This document shows positions 28,318 to 36,950 of a DNA stretch of 64,000 bases, in pieces. Position 1 is the stretch's first letter. Each line of letters starts with the position of its first letter. A program made the translations under genes and the position numbers. Origin of the DNA: Alphaproteobacteria bacterium (GTDB taxonomy: Bacteria > Pseudomonadota > Alphaproteobacteria > Rhodobacterales > Rhodobacteraceae); assembly GCA_030148665.1 (NCBI GenBank), contig JASBSZ010000002.1, positions 1-64,000 of the forward strand, given 5' to 3'. A model generated the notes under the pieces. It searched no databases. It had not been told where the DNA came from and worked only from the letters and a program-made list of their open reading frames with translations.

Positions 28318-29531
28318 CAGGCCAGCCTGAAGAAAAGCGCCTTGAGATAACCCGATTCCGGTAGATGAGGATGCAGCGGATGATCGGCACCGGCCGCTCC
28401 GACATGAACGAGCTGCGCATCCCGTCGCCCGGCCCCCCGCCCGGCGCGGCCGATACCGCGTATCGAGGCCGCCCGGAAACGCGGCGGATCGACCGCATGC
28501 GAACAGGAACACAGCACCAGAAAGCCACCCGGCGCGACCAGCGAGGCCCCAAGACGGGCCACCCTTTCATAGGCGCGCAGACCCGCCTCGACCGCCGCCC
28601 TGGCGGGGGCAAAGGCAGGTGGATCGCAGATCACCGTGTCGAACTGCCGCCCCTCATGGGCCAGTGCCGCCATCACCTCGAAGGCGTCGCCCCGGATGGT
28701 CGCGAACCGCCCGGCAAAGCCCGAGGCCTCGGCCCCGCGCGCTGCCAGATCCAGCGCCGCCTGCGAGGCATCGACGGCGTCGGCCCGCTGCGCCCCGCCC
28801 GCCAGTGCCGCCAGGGCAAAGCCCCCCACATGGGTGAACACGTCCAGAACCGACCCTCCGCGCGCCAGGCGTGCGGCAAAGGCGTGGTTGTCGCGCTGGT
28901 CATAGAACAGGCCCGTCTTTTGCCCCTGCAACAGATCGGCGAAATAGGTCGCCCCGTTCATGGGCACCGCGACCGGCCCGTCGAGCGCGCCGCGGATGGT
29001 TTCCAGCCGCTCGTCCAGGCCCTCGAGCTTGCGCGCGCGGCCCATCCCGTTCATCACCACCGTCGAAACCCCGGTGACCTCGACCAGCGCGTCGGCCAGA
29101 TCGTTGATGCGCGCATCGGCCCAGGCCGCATTGGGCTGGATCACGGCGACATCGCCGAAACGGTCGATCACCACGCCGGGCAGGCCGTCGGCCTCGGCAT
29201 GGGCCAGGCGATGGAAGGGGGCGTCATACAGGCGTTCGCGCAAGGCCTGCGCCCGCTGCAGACGCTGGCGGAACCAGCCGCGATCGATGCGCGCATCCAG
29301 ATCTCGGTCGAGCATCCGGCAGGCGATGCGCGAGTCGGCGTTGAAGGCGGCCAGGCCCAGGCTTTCGCCGTCATGGGCGCGCAGTTCGACGATCTCGCCC
29401 GCCGGTATCCGCCGGCTGCGCCGGTCGAGCACCAGCTCGTCGCCATAGACCCAGGGCGCGCCGAGGCGCACCCTTCTGGGCGACTTGTTCGGACGCATGC
29501 GGATGACGGGGCGCGAAGTCAGACTGTTCAT
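28317..29531 (-). CDS. RlmI-like class I SAM-dependent rRNA methyltransferase
   Basis: A 404-residue protein with an N-terminal PUA-like RNA-binding domain (about residues 10-75, VRLGAPWVYGDELV), a central segment ADGLPGVVIDRFGD and a Rossmann methyltransferase domain with GLFYDQRDNHAFAARLA, VLDVFTHVGGFALAAL (SAM motif I), VDAS and VICDPPAFA (motif IV). A Cys in VLCSCSHAV is the likely nucleophile. Homologues methylate 23S rRNA C1962 at C5; exact position specificity is inferred. First gene of a two-gene unit with the PIN protein. Confidence 0.9.
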   Translation of the reverse strand: MNSLTSRPVIRMRPNKSPRRVRLGAPWVYGDELVLDRRSRRIPAGEIVELRAHDGESLGLAAFNADSRIACRMLDRDLDARIDRGWFRQRLQRAQALRERLYDAPFHRLAHAEADGLPGVVIDRFGDVAVIQPNAAWADARINDLADALVEVTGVSTVVMNGMGRARKLEGLDERLETIRGALDGPVAVPMNGATYFADLLQGQKTGLFYDQRDNHAFAARLARGGSVLDVFTHVGGFALAALAGGAQRADAVDASQAALDLAARGAEASGFAGRFATIRGDAFEVMAALAHEGRQFDTVICDPPAFAPARAAVEAGLRAYERVARLGASLVAPGGFLVLCSCSHAVDPPRFRAASIRGIGRAGRGAGRRDAQLVHVGAAGADHPLHPHLPESGYLKALFFRLA

Positions 29532-29621
29532 GCCCCCTCCTAGCGCGATCGCGGGACGATCTCAATGCGGGACGATCTCGATACGGCGCGGGGTCGGGGC
29601 GGCGCCCGCCCGGCCGGAACT

Positions 29622-30104
29622 TCAATCGCCCTCGGGCGTCACATGGCGCGCGACCTGTTCGATCCGGGCATCCATCGGGTCGATCACGCGAAAGGTCTCG
29701 CGCACGCCCGATTCGGTCAGGCTGCGCATCACCGTCAGAAGGGTGTTGTCGTCCAGATCGGCACACAGATCGACCATGTGCCCCACCTCGTCGCGGGCCA
29801 CGGGCAGGGCCGCGTCAACCGAAGGCGCACCCCAGTAGGCCACGAAATGCTCGGCCAGCGTCCCGACCAGACGGTCATGTTCGTCATGGGTGATGGGGCA
29901 GACCGCGACAAAGGTCGCCCGGCCAAAGCTGTCCAGCCCCAGCCAGCCGTTGGAAAACGCCTGGCGCGCCTTGCCGACGAGGTCGTCCTCGGTCCAGTTC
30001 GAGAATTCGAAACCGCCGCTGATCGCCCATTCGCCCGAACGCGCCGGGTTGTGAAAGACATGGCTGTCGCTTTCGTCCAGATGGATGGTACGGGCCAGTT
30101 TCAT
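29622..30104 (-). CDS. DUF6505-like protein of the FDH neighbourhood
   Basis: A 160-residue soluble protein with no signal peptide or membrane segment. The N-terminus (RTIHLDESDSHVFHNPARSGEWAI, then FEFSN) matches what I recall of DUF6505 proteins, which sit beside formate dehydrogenase genes in alphaproteobacteria. A conserved Cys-Pro-Ile (AVCPITHDEHD) lies in the middle. Its ATG overlaps the stop of the ligase-fold gene by four bases, and it is the last gene of the DUF6494-Mrp-ligase-like operon. Function unknown; an FDH maturation role is inferred from context only. Confidence 0.7.
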   Translation of the reverse strand: MKLARTIHLDESDSHVFHNPARSGEWAISGGFEFSNWTEDDLVGKARQAFSNGWLGLDSFGRATFVAVCPITHDEHDRLVGTLAEHFVAYWGAPSVDAALPVARDEVGHMVDLCADLDDNTLLTVMRSLTESGVRETFRVIDPMDARIEQVARHVTPEGD

Positions 30105-30862
30105 GTTCTCTCCTTGCTTTCCACCAGGCTGACCAGCGGGATCGAGACCTCGCCGGCATCGGTTTTCAGGCGCATGGCGAAATCCGGGCCGAGCCCTTCG
30201 AACAGCCCGGCTCTGGGCGTGCCGCGATCCTGAACGGCAATCGTCCCGCCGATCCCGTCAACCAGCCCGTGCCAGGCGTCGAACAGGGCGTCGCGCGCGC
30301 CCTCCTGCAGGCCGTTCAGCCAGACCAGGCTGTGCCGCGCCCAGCTTTCCAGCAGCAGGGCAGGCCGGACATCGCCGCAGCCCTCGGCGTCGAGCGAGGT
30401 TCGATCCGGGAAATGGCCGGGTTCGTCATCGCCGGGCGAGGTCAGCCGCACCTCGAGCCCGATCACCAGCCAGCCCGGAACATGCGCCGGATCAACGCTG
30501 TCGGCCGCCACCCGCAGCCGGCCGCAGCTGGCCCCGTTCAGCAGGATCCCGCCCTGCCATGTCAGAAAGACCGCCGTTTCCGGCGGCGCCAGCTCGCCCA
30601 TCGCGTTCTGAAAGCCCACGCTGCAGGCCACCAGCGCGGCAACGGCCGTTTCCAGCGCCTCTTCGGGGGCCAGCACCAGCGCCGCGCGCAACTGCCCGGA
30701 CGATACATCATGGGTGATCAGACCCGCATCCGTTCCGCGCGCGGCCTCGTCGCAGGCCACCGCAAAGGGGTCGAGCCCGGGTGTTGCCATGGCCTGAAAC
30801 AACGGCTGCAGGCGCAGCGCGTCGCCGCCGGCCAGGGGGGGAGTATCGCTGCCCATCGTCAT
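30101..30862 (-). CDS. Biotin/lipoate ligase-fold protein, apparently catalytically inactive
   Basis: A 253-residue protein of the BPL/LplA fold with a C-terminal DUF4444-like domain (LFEGLGPDFAMRLKTDAGEVS). The regions corresponding to GRGRxG and KWPND of biotin ligases read THDVSSGQLRAALV and FLTWQGGILLNGAS, so the glycine/arginine loop and the catalytic lysine are missing. It is therefore unlikely to form acyl-AMP; a binding or scaffold role is inferred. Coupled by ATGA overlaps to Mrp upstream and DUF6505 downstream, in the divergent arm of the FDH island. Confidence 0.75.
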   Translation of the reverse strand: MTMGSDTPPLAGGDALRLQPLFQAMATPGLDPFAVACDEAARGTDAGLITHDVSSGQLRAALVLAPEEALETAVAALVACSVGFQNAMGELAPPETAVFLTWQGGILLNGASCGRLRVAADSVDPAHVPGWLVIGLEVRLTSPGDDEPGHFPDRTSLDAEGCGDVRPALLLESWARHSLVWLNGLQEGARDALFDAWHGLVDGIGGTIAVQDRGTPRAGLFEGLGPDFAMRLKTDAGEVSIPLVSLVESKERT

Positions 30863-31923
30863 GCCTGCCCCGCCTCGATCAGCCTGCGCGCGATATCACG
30901 AAAGGCCCGGGCCTGCGGGCTGTCGGGATTCGAGGCGACGATCGGCGCGCCACCGTCGCTGGCAAGGCGGATATCCAGATGCAGCGGCAGTTCCGCCAGC
31001 AGCGGCACGCCCATGCGCGCGGCCTGCGCGCGCACGCCGCCATGGCCGAAAGTGTGTTCCTCATGCCCGCATTGCGAGCAGATATGGGTGGACATGTTCT
31101 CGATCAGGCCGAGGATGGGAACGTCCATCCGTGCGAACATGTCGATCCCCTTGCGCGCATCCAGCAGGGCCACGTCCTGGGGCGTGGAAACGATGATCGC
31201 CCCGTCCAGGCGCACCTTCTGGGCCAGCGTCATCTGCACGTCGCCCGTGCCCGGCGGCAGATCGACCAGCAGCACGTCGAGCTCGCCCCACTGCACCTGG
31301 GTCAGCATCTGTTGCAGCGCCCCCATCAGCATCGGGCCGCGCCATATGACGGCCTCGTCCTCGGCCGTCATCAGGCCGATCGACATCATGGTCACACCGT
31401 GATTGCGCAAGGGCAGGATGATCTTGCCGTCGGGCGAGGCCGGTCGCCCCGACACCCCCAGCATGCGCGGCTGGCTGGGGCCAAAGACATCGGCGTCCAG
31501 CAGCCCAACCCGCCGCCCCTCGGCCGCCAGAGCCACGGCAAGGTTGCTGGACACCGTCGATTTGCCGACCCCGCCCTTGCCCGAGGCGATCGCCACCACA
31601 TGGGCCACGCCGGGCAGGCGCTGCGGGCCCGAGGCGGCCGGTCTGGTCGCCTGCAGATCGGGCGGCGGCGCCGGGGCCGTCGGCGCGGTGGTCACGACCG
31701 AGACCTCGTCGATGCCCTCGATCCGGGCCAGCGCCTCTCTTGCCGCACCGGCCAGGGCCTCGAGCGCGGCACCGCCCAGGGATGCGCCTTCCAGCACGAA
31801 ACGCACCCGTCCGCCCTCGATCACCAATGCGCGCACCATGCCGGCACTGACGATATCGCCCCCGCCCGAGGGCGCGTCGATGCCACCAAGGGCCGCGAGG
31901 ATCTGCTTGCGCGTCACAGCCAT
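30859..31923 (-). CDS. Mrp/ApbC-type Fe-S cluster carrier P-loop ATPase
   Basis: A 354-residue protein with an N-terminal MIP18-like domain (about 1-75), a Pro/Ala linker and an Mrp/NBP35 ATPase domain with the deviant Walker A GKGGVGKST, VLLVDLPPGTGD and the cluster-bridging CXXC in HICSQCGHEEH. Family members carry 4Fe-4S clusters to apo-targets. In this operon it could supply the many Fe-S proteins of the FDH island (inference), although it may equally be the general housekeeping copy. ATG 31923 is chosen because it starts the conserved domain (AVTRKQILAAL). It overlaps the ligase-fold gene (ATGA). Confidence 0.9.
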   Translation of the reverse strand: MAVTRKQILAALGGIDAPSGGGDIVSAGMVRALVIEGGRVRFVLEGASLGGAALEALAGAAREALARIEGIDEVSVVTTAPTAPAPPPDLQATRPAASGPQRLPGVAHVVAIASGKGGVGKSTVSSNLAVALAAEGRRVGLLDADVFGPSQPRMLGVSGRPASPDGKIILPLRNHGVTMMSIGLMTAEDEAVIWRGPMLMGALQQMLTQVQWGELDVLLVDLPPGTGDVQMTLAQKVRLDGAIIVSTPQDVALLDARKGIDMFARMDVPILGLIENMSTHICSQCGHEEHTFGHGGVRAQAARMGVPLLAELPLHLDIRLASDGGAPIVASNPDSPQARAFRDIARRLIEAGQA

Positions 31924-31942
31924 GCTAAGGCCCCCCTGCCCG

Positions 31943-32143
31943 TCATTCGCCGCCCGTGATGCGGCCTTCGACCACATGCTCGAGATCGAGTTCGTCGATC
32001 GTCAGCACCACGCGCACGTCAAAGGTGCGCCCCTGCGTGCGTGCGGGACCGGCGCGGCGCATGGCGTCCTCGATGGCCTTTTGCGAGGTCACGCCGACCT
32101 GTTTGAGAAACTTTCGCATGGTCATGTTGAAATCATCGCTCAT
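31943..32143 (-). CDS. DUF6494-like small protein
   Basis: A 66-residue protein: SDDFNMTMRKFLKQVGVTSQ leads into a helical segment and a short beta region (VRVVLTIDELDLEHVVEG). It resembles DUF6494 proteins, often encoded near FDH and Mrp genes. No Cys or membrane segment. GGAG is well placed before the ATG at 32143. It is the first gene of the reverse operon, divergent from the cytochrome-fusion gene 84 bases away. Function unknown. Confidence 0.75.
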   Translation of the reverse strand: MSDDFNMTMRKFLKQVGVTSQKAIEDAMRRAGPARTQGRTFDVRVVLTIDELDLEHVVEGRITGGE

Positions 32144-32227
32144 GGTGTTCTCCGTTTCTTTGGTTTGACCCCCGGGGCCAAAGGGGCCTAGAAATCGAAA
32201 CACGGATCGTCATCAGAGGCCCGCCCC

Positions 32228-33148
32228 ATGTTCCGCCAGACCCCGGCATTTCGCCTTTTCCTGCCCGTGTTCCTGCCCGTGTTCCTGCCCGTGCTGATGC
32301 TGGCCTGGTCGCTGGTGGTCACCGGCCCGCAATGGGGCGCGCAATCCGGCATCGGGCGCGCCGCGGCCCAGGAGGCGGACCCGGGGGCGGCCCCGGGGGC
32401 GGCGGCACGCCCGCTGGTCCTGCGCGCCAGCCCGGCCCTGATCGACAGCGGTTTCCTGGCTTTCCTTCTGCCGCGGTTTTCCCTGAAAACCGGCATCGAC
32501 ATTACCGCGCAACCCATTGCCGGAAAAGATATCGTTCCCACCGATATCCCTGCCGGCGCCGATATTGCGCTGATCCTGCGCAGCGCGGCATCCACGGGCG
32601 GAACCATTGTGATCACACAAAAGACCAACGATGGCGCAACCCGACGATACGCCCTGGTCCTGGCAGACAAGGTACCGCCCGGCGCGCGGCGGTTTGCCCG
32701 CTGGCTGACCTCGCCGATCGGACAGCGCACCATCGCCCAGTTCCGCAAGGATGGCAGACAGCCCTTTGCCCCGCCCGAAAAGAGGCCCGATACGGCGACA
32801 ACCGTCATCTTCACGGGCAATGCGCAGCGCGGCGAAAACCTGGCCTACCTGAATTGCGGGCGTTGCCATGTGATCGGGCCGCGCAACCGGATGGCGGGGA
32901 TCGGCTCGACCCCGTCCTTTTCGGCGCTCAGGGCGCTGGGAAACTGGCGCGAGAGGTTCAGCACCTTTTTCGACCGCAACCCCCACCCGGCGGTGGTCGT
33001 GGTGAACGGCCTGTCCCGGCCCCGTGCCGAGGCACAGACCACCCCGATGAGCCCGGTCGTCATCAGCCGGGACGAATTCAAGGACATCCTTGCCTTCGTG
33101 GCCGCACTCGAGCCGGCCGATCTGGGGGCGCCGGTCGCTCATCAGTGA
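32228..33148 (+). CDS. Shrunken TupA-like binding domain fused to a cytochrome c domain
   Basis: A 306-residue exported protein. A hydrophobic signal segment (11-30) contains three FLPV repeats. Residues of about 62-115 (LVLRASPALIDSGFLAFLLPRFSLKTGIDI) resemble the start of TupA/WtpA tungstate-binding proteins, and RFARWLTSPIGQRTIAQF (155-172) resembles their end, but much of the middle is absent. Residues 195-306 form a class I cytochrome c domain with CGRCH (Cys210, Cys213, His214) and a likely Met ligand near TTPMSPVV. It would be a periplasmic electron carrier; oxyanion binding is doubtful. Last 7 bases overlap the convergent polyferredoxin gene. Confidence 0.8.
   Translation: MFRQTPAFRLFLPVFLPVFLPVLMLAWSLVVTGPQWGAQSGIGRAAAQEADPGAAPGAAARPLVLRASPALIDSGFLAFLLPRFSLKTGIDITAQPIAGKDIVPTDIPAGADIALILRSAASTGGTIVITQKTNDGATRRYALVLADKVPPGARRFARWLTSPIGQRTIAQFRKDGRQPFAPPEKRPDTATTVIFTGNAQRGENLAYLNCGRCHVIGPRNRMAGIGSTPSFSALRALGNWRERFSTFFDRNPHPAVVVVNGLSRPRAEAQTTPMSPVVISRDEFKDILAFVAALEPADLGAPVAHQ
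32258..32293 (+). repeat. Three perfect 12-bp units in the signal-peptide region
   Basis: TTCCTGCCCGTG occurs three times without change, encoding (FLPV)3 in the signal peptide hydrophobic core. In-frame slippage would alter signal length by four residues per unit. Confidence 0.9.
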
Positions 33149-35211
33149 TCCCTGCGGTGACGGCCGTCGCGGGCGCCGGTTCCGGGCAGATCGGGCAGAT
33201 CGGGCGCGACGGCGGGGCGCAGGGGGCTGTCCTCGGCGTCGTACAGCGCGCGCACCCGGCAATCGTCGCACATCTGGATGACGCGCGCCTGTTGCGAGCT
33301 GGCAAACATCGGGTGCTTGCCGGCCAGCTGGTCGAGAATGCGCTCGACCGTGGACCTGACACCAAAGGGGCGACCGCATTCGATGCAGGCAAAGGGCTCT
33401 TCCTCGATCAGCACCCGCTGGCCGATGGCCGCGTCCGACAGATCCAGCCGGGGTCGCAGGGTGATCGCATCTTCGGGGCAGGCGCGATGGCAGATGCCGC
33501 ATTGCAGGCACGCATCCTCCTGAAACCGCAGCTGGGGGCTGTCCGGGTTGGCATCCAGCGCGCCGGTGGGGCAGAGCGAGGCGCAGGACAGGCACAGGGT
33601 ACAGCGCTGCGGGTCGATCTCGACCGCTCCATAGGGCGCGTCATCGGGCAGGGCCAGGGGCTCGGCCGGAATGCCGCCACCCGCGGCAGCGATGGCGCGC
33701 GCGGCAAGGCGCGCGATCTGGCGCCGGCTGCCCAGTGCCAGCACGGGCGGGCACAGGGGGCGCGTCTGCCGGTCCTGGCGCAGCACATCGGCAAGCCGGG
33801 CCGGATCATCGAGGTCCAGCAGGCGGATGCGCCCCTTGCCTGCGTCGCCATCCGCGCCCAGGCCGGAAATCGCCTCGGCCAGGGCCTTTTCGCGTGTGAT
33901 CACATCGCGGTCCGACGTCGGCGACAGCAGGATATCGACCGCGCCAAAGCCGCCGGCCAGCGCGGCCAGCATCTCGGCATGGCCAAAGGACGCCAGCGCG
34001 GCCACGCCAAGGGGAACCACATCGGGCGGCAGACCGCGATCATAGCGGGCGCACAGCGAAATCATCTCGGCCCCGTGACCCCCGTCATGGACCAGCAGGA
34101 CAGGGTCTTTTCCGCCAGCCTTTTCAAAGGCTTCCGAGATTGTCCTGAGACGCTGGAACAGGAAATCCCCCCTGGGTGCATAATAGGCGATCGCCCCGCT
34201 CGGGCAGCGTGCCGCGCAGCCCCCGCAGCCGGCGCAGATCAGCGGATCGACCGCGACAGATTCGCCATCGGGCGATATCGCCCCGGTCGGGCAGGCGTCG
34301 AGACATCTGGAACAGCCATCCATGCCGGCCCGCGCATGGGCGCAGAGCGTCTGGTCGAGCCGGACATGGAGGGGTTTTTCGAAATCCCCGATCAGCTGGG
34401 CCGCGTCAAGGGCGGCACGGGCCACCGCCCTGGGATCGCCGGGGTCGGCCCTGAGATATCCGTCGCGCCTGTGCGCCGCGGGGAACAGCGCCGCCCCCTT
34501 GCGCAGATCGAGGATGATGTCGCATTCGGTCCGGGCGCCATCACGCGGCGGCCCGAGGGTAAAGTCGCCGCGCCCGGCCGGATTGATGCGCCGCAAGGCG
34601 TCGATATGGACACGGAAATGTCCCAGCGCGCCCTCGGCCCGGCGCAGCTGCCCGACGACCAGCTCGTATTCGCGCGAAAGCGGCGGCGTGTCGATCTGCT
34701 CGACCAGCACGGTCACCGCCAGCACCTGCGACAGCTGTTCGGCAACCGGCAGGGCGGTGCCGGCGTCGCCCAGCACCAGGCAGGTGCCGTCGGAATGAAT
34801 GTCCATCATCCTGACAGCGGGCGGCTCGAGCAGGGCGTCGGCAACCAGGGCCGCCATTTTCGGCCCCGTTGCCAGCCTCTTGCCCGACAGCCTGTCCGAT
34901 CCCTCGGCCGACCAGCCGGCCCGGTCGCGCAGATCGACGAGGCGGAGCGCCTGAAATTCGTCATCGTCGGCGGGGTTCGCGTCTGCGGCCTCGGACGCGA
35001 TCTCGGCGGCGATATCGGCGAAAAGGGCCTGCTCCTGCCGACATGCGATGATTGCATCGCCCTTGGCTATTTCGCGCTCGGCACTGGCCATGTCCTGGCC
35101 GCACAGCGCGTGAAAGATGCGCGAACATTTCAGCCCGGTTGCCGCCTCGATCGCCTTGCTGTCGATCTCTTGCGTACCGAGACAATCACATAAAATCAGT
35201 CGCTTGGTCAT
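33142..35211 (-). CDS. FDH-associated multi-cluster 4Fe-4S polyferredoxin
   Basis: A 689-residue cytoplasmic iron-sulfur protein. Cluster motifs in order: CSRCLDACPTGA and CAGCGGCAARCPSG (about residues 280-325), then CTLCLSCASLCPTG and CLQCGICHRACPED (about 555-605), plus C-terminal CIECGRPF and MCDDCR pairs. The N-terminus LILCDCLGTQEID and further Cys positions are typical of the large 4Fe-4S protein found beside DUF3305/DUF3306 in proteobacterial FDH clusters (for example Shewanella). Its role is probably maturation or electron supply. I start at ATG 35211 (MTKRLILCD). Transcribed away from the FDH operon, with a 426-bp divergent region between. Confidence 0.88.
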   Translation of the reverse strand: MTKRLILCDCLGTQEIDSKAIEAATGLKCSRIFHALCGQDMASAEREIAKGDAIIACRQEQALFADIAAEIASEAADANPADDDEFQALRLVDLRDRAGWSAEGSDRLSGKRLATGPKMAALVADALLEPPAVRMMDIHSDGTCLVLGDAGTALPVAEQLSQVLAVTVLVEQIDTPPLSREYELVVGQLRRAEGALGHFRVHIDALRRINPAGRGDFTLGPPRDGARTECDIILDLRKGAALFPAAHRRDGYLRADPGDPRAVARAALDAAQLIGDFEKPLHVRLDQTLCAHARAGMDGCSRCLDACPTGAISPDGESVAVDPLICAGCGGCAARCPSGAIAYYAPRGDFLFQRLRTISEAFEKAGGKDPVLLVHDGGHGAEMISLCARYDRGLPPDVVPLGVAALASFGHAEMLAALAGGFGAVDILLSPTSDRDVITREKALAEAISGLGADGDAGKGRIRLLDLDDPARLADVLRQDRQTRPLCPPVLALGSRRQIARLAARAIAAAGGGIPAEPLALPDDAPYGAVEIDPQRCTLCLSCASLCPTGALDANPDSPQLRFQEDACLQCGICHRACPEDAITLRPRLDLSDAAIGQRVLIEEEPFACIECGRPFGVRSTVERILDQLAGKHPMFASSQQARVIQMCDDCRVRALYDAEDSPLRPAVAPDLPDLPGTGARDGRHRRDH

Positions 35212-35431
35212 GCCGTTCCCTGTCCTGTCGCGTCGCAGGCCAGCCCGCTCGCCCGGTTGCGGGGATGGGCCGGTCACGTGATTCGCCCCTTTTTGATAGG
35301 CGTGTTTCATCGGCGGCGTAAAGGTTTTTCGCATCACCCGTCACGGCCTTGCACCGGCGAATCACCCCCCCTCCGCGACCTGCCGAAAGCGAAAGGAAAA
35401 AAGCCGACAAAACCGGTCAGGCAAGCAATGT

Positions 35432-35485
35432 GGACAATTTGACCCTCGGCGACGCGACGGCCCCGCCCCGAGGGACGAATTGTCC
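35432..35485. promoter_or_regulatory. 18-bp imperfect inverted repeat in the FDH divergent promoter region
   Basis: GGACAATTTGACCCTCGG and CCGAGGGACGAATTGTCC pair at 16 of 18 positions around an 18-nt GC-rich loop. This lies within the 426-bp non-coding gap 35212-35637 between the polyferredoxin and DUF3305 starts; I found no gene or recognised FNR or sigma-54 (GG-N10-GC) site there. It could be a pair of inverted operator half-sites or an RNA hairpin in the 5' leader of the FDH operon. Confidence 0.65.
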
Positions 35486-35637
35486 GATTACGCAGCTTCC
35501 GCCAGGGGGAATCTCGCCGCTTGCGTGAAAAGAATTTGATCCGCGCCTGATCGGGGCTCATTCTGTCTGCAAGAGGGGCAGACGGTCGGAAACGACATGC
35601 CAGCCCACGACCGGCTAGCAGGAGGACGACGGACAGC

Positions 35638-36201
35638 ATGGGGAATCCGAGCATCTCGATGCCTCTGGGCGTGGTGATCCGCAAATCTCCGGGTCACGGG
35701 CCGTGGGCCGAATGGGTCTGGCGGGTGGTCGGCGTGCTGCCCGGAGCCGACGATGCCCGGTGGGCCGAGCTGCGCCGCGAGGGGCGCGCCGTCGAATACC
35801 ACGCCGCTACGGTCGAACTGGAACTGCATGCTGGCGAGGCCGAGGCCTATCTGGCCGAGCTGGCCACCCGCGTACCCTCGGTCTATGTGGTTCTGCGCAA
35901 TGACGATGACCCCGACTCGGAGCACGAGGTCGAGGTCGCGCTGGCGACCGTCTCGCCCTTCGAGGCCCAGGATTATGCCGATACCGGCGAGGAAATGATC
36001 GAACAGGTCGCCATGCCGCCCGGCCTGCGGCGCTGGGTCGCCCGCTTTGCCGCCGCCCATCACGACCCCGCGCCATTCGTCAAACGCAGGCGCGACCGCG
36101 CCGATGTCTCGCTTGTCGATGACGGGGTGGGCGACCCCCGTATCCGTCAGGCCAGCGACGTCTATCGCGCGCCGCGCAGCAAGAGCGGGGTGATCCAGTG
36201 A
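35638..36201 (+). CDS. DUF3305 protein (FDH accessory)
   Basis: A 187-residue soluble protein with the DUF3305 pattern: SMPLGVVIRKSPGHGPWAEW, WRVVGVLPGADDARW, VELELHAGEAEAYLAEL, VYVVLRNDDDP and a C-terminal VKRRRDRAD tail. Found almost exclusively upstream of formate dehydrogenase genes, next to DUF3306 and TorD; the molecular function is not established. It leads the FDH operon. Its stop overlaps the GTG start of DUF3306 by four bases. Confidence 0.88.
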   Translation: MGNPSISMPLGVVIRKSPGHGPWAEWVWRVVGVLPGADDARWAELRREGRAVEYHAATVELELHAGEAEAYLAELATRVPSVYVVLRNDDDPDSEHEVEVALATVSPFEAQDYADTGEEMIEQVAMPPGLRRWVARFAAAHHDPAPFVKRRRDRADVSLVDDGVGDPRIRQASDVYRAPRSKSGVIQ

Positions 36202-36950
36202 ACGGGCCGCGCAACAAGGGATTCCTCGAGGCATGGTCGCAGCGCAAGGCGCGCGTGCGGGCCGAGGAAGAGGCCCTTGCCCGGCGCAAGGCCGCGCAAG
36301 AGGCCGCCCGCGAGCGCGACCGATGCGAGGCCGGGCACGCAGGCCGCAGCGATGACGAGATCCTGGCCGAACTCGGCCTGCCCGACCCCGACAGGCTGGA
36401 CGCCGGTGACGATTTCTCGGCCTTCATGCGCGCGGCCATCCCCGAACGGCTGCGCCGGCGGGCCCTGCGGCGCCTGTGGGGAACCGATCCGCTGCTGGCC
36501 AATGTCGACGGGCTGGTGGACTATGGCGAGGATTTCACCCGCTCGGAATCCGCCTGGCGCGCGGTCGAAAGCGTCTGGCACGCGGGGCGCGAAAGGCTGG
36601 AAGAAAGGCGCACGGCGGATGCGCGCGCGGCCCGGGACATGGGGCCGGAAACGACCAACGATCCCGCCGCGGCCGGCGATGACAGGCGCGACGACAGGGG
36701 CGGACAGGCAGGCCCCAACGCCGAGTTGAACCCCGGCTCCGATCCCGGCCGCCACTTCCGTCACACCCATCACGGTGCGCGCAAACATGCGACCGCCAGC
36801 GTCGGTACAAGCCCGGCCACCGATCCGGCGTCTCTGGAACACGGTGCCCCAACCCCGCCCCGGACAAGGCCACCCACAAGGCCGCCCACCCGACGGCGGA
36901 TGCGCTTTGCCTTTGACACCTCAACCGAAATGGACAGCACAAGCAGATGA
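36198..36950 (+). CDS. DUF3306 protein (FDH accessory)
   Basis: A 250-residue protein. Residues 8-20 (FLEAWSQRKARVR) and about 68-116 (DDFSAFMRAAIPERLRRRALRRLWGTDP, DGLVDYGEDFT) carry the DUF3306 signature. The C-terminal half is low complexity, with a short 9-nt-type repeat encoding RPPTRPPTRR, and ends in RFAFDTSTEMD. GTG start overlapping DUF3305 (GTGA); its own stop overlaps the TorD start (ATGA). Tight coupling suggests that DUF3305, DUF3306 and TorD are made in fixed ratio for FDH assembly. Confidence 0.87.
   Translation: MNGPRNKGFLEAWSQRKARVRAEEEALARRKAAQEAARERDRCEAGHAGRSDDEILAELGLPDPDRLDAGDDFSAFMRAAIPERLRRRALRRLWGTDPLLANVDGLVDYGEDFTRSESAWRAVESVWHAGRERLEERRTADARAARDMGPETTNDPAAAGDDRRDDRGGQAGPNAELNPGSDPGRHFRHTHHGARKHATASVGTSPATDPASLEHGAPTPPRTRPPTRPPTRRRMRFAFDTSTEMDSTSR

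Noticed and set aside
35212-35637. Sigma-54 or FNR site for the FDH operon
   Set aside because: I looked for GG-N10-GC with TGGCAC/TTGC and for TTGAT-N4-ATCAA and found no convincing match, in line with the missing GAFTGA loop of the regulator.
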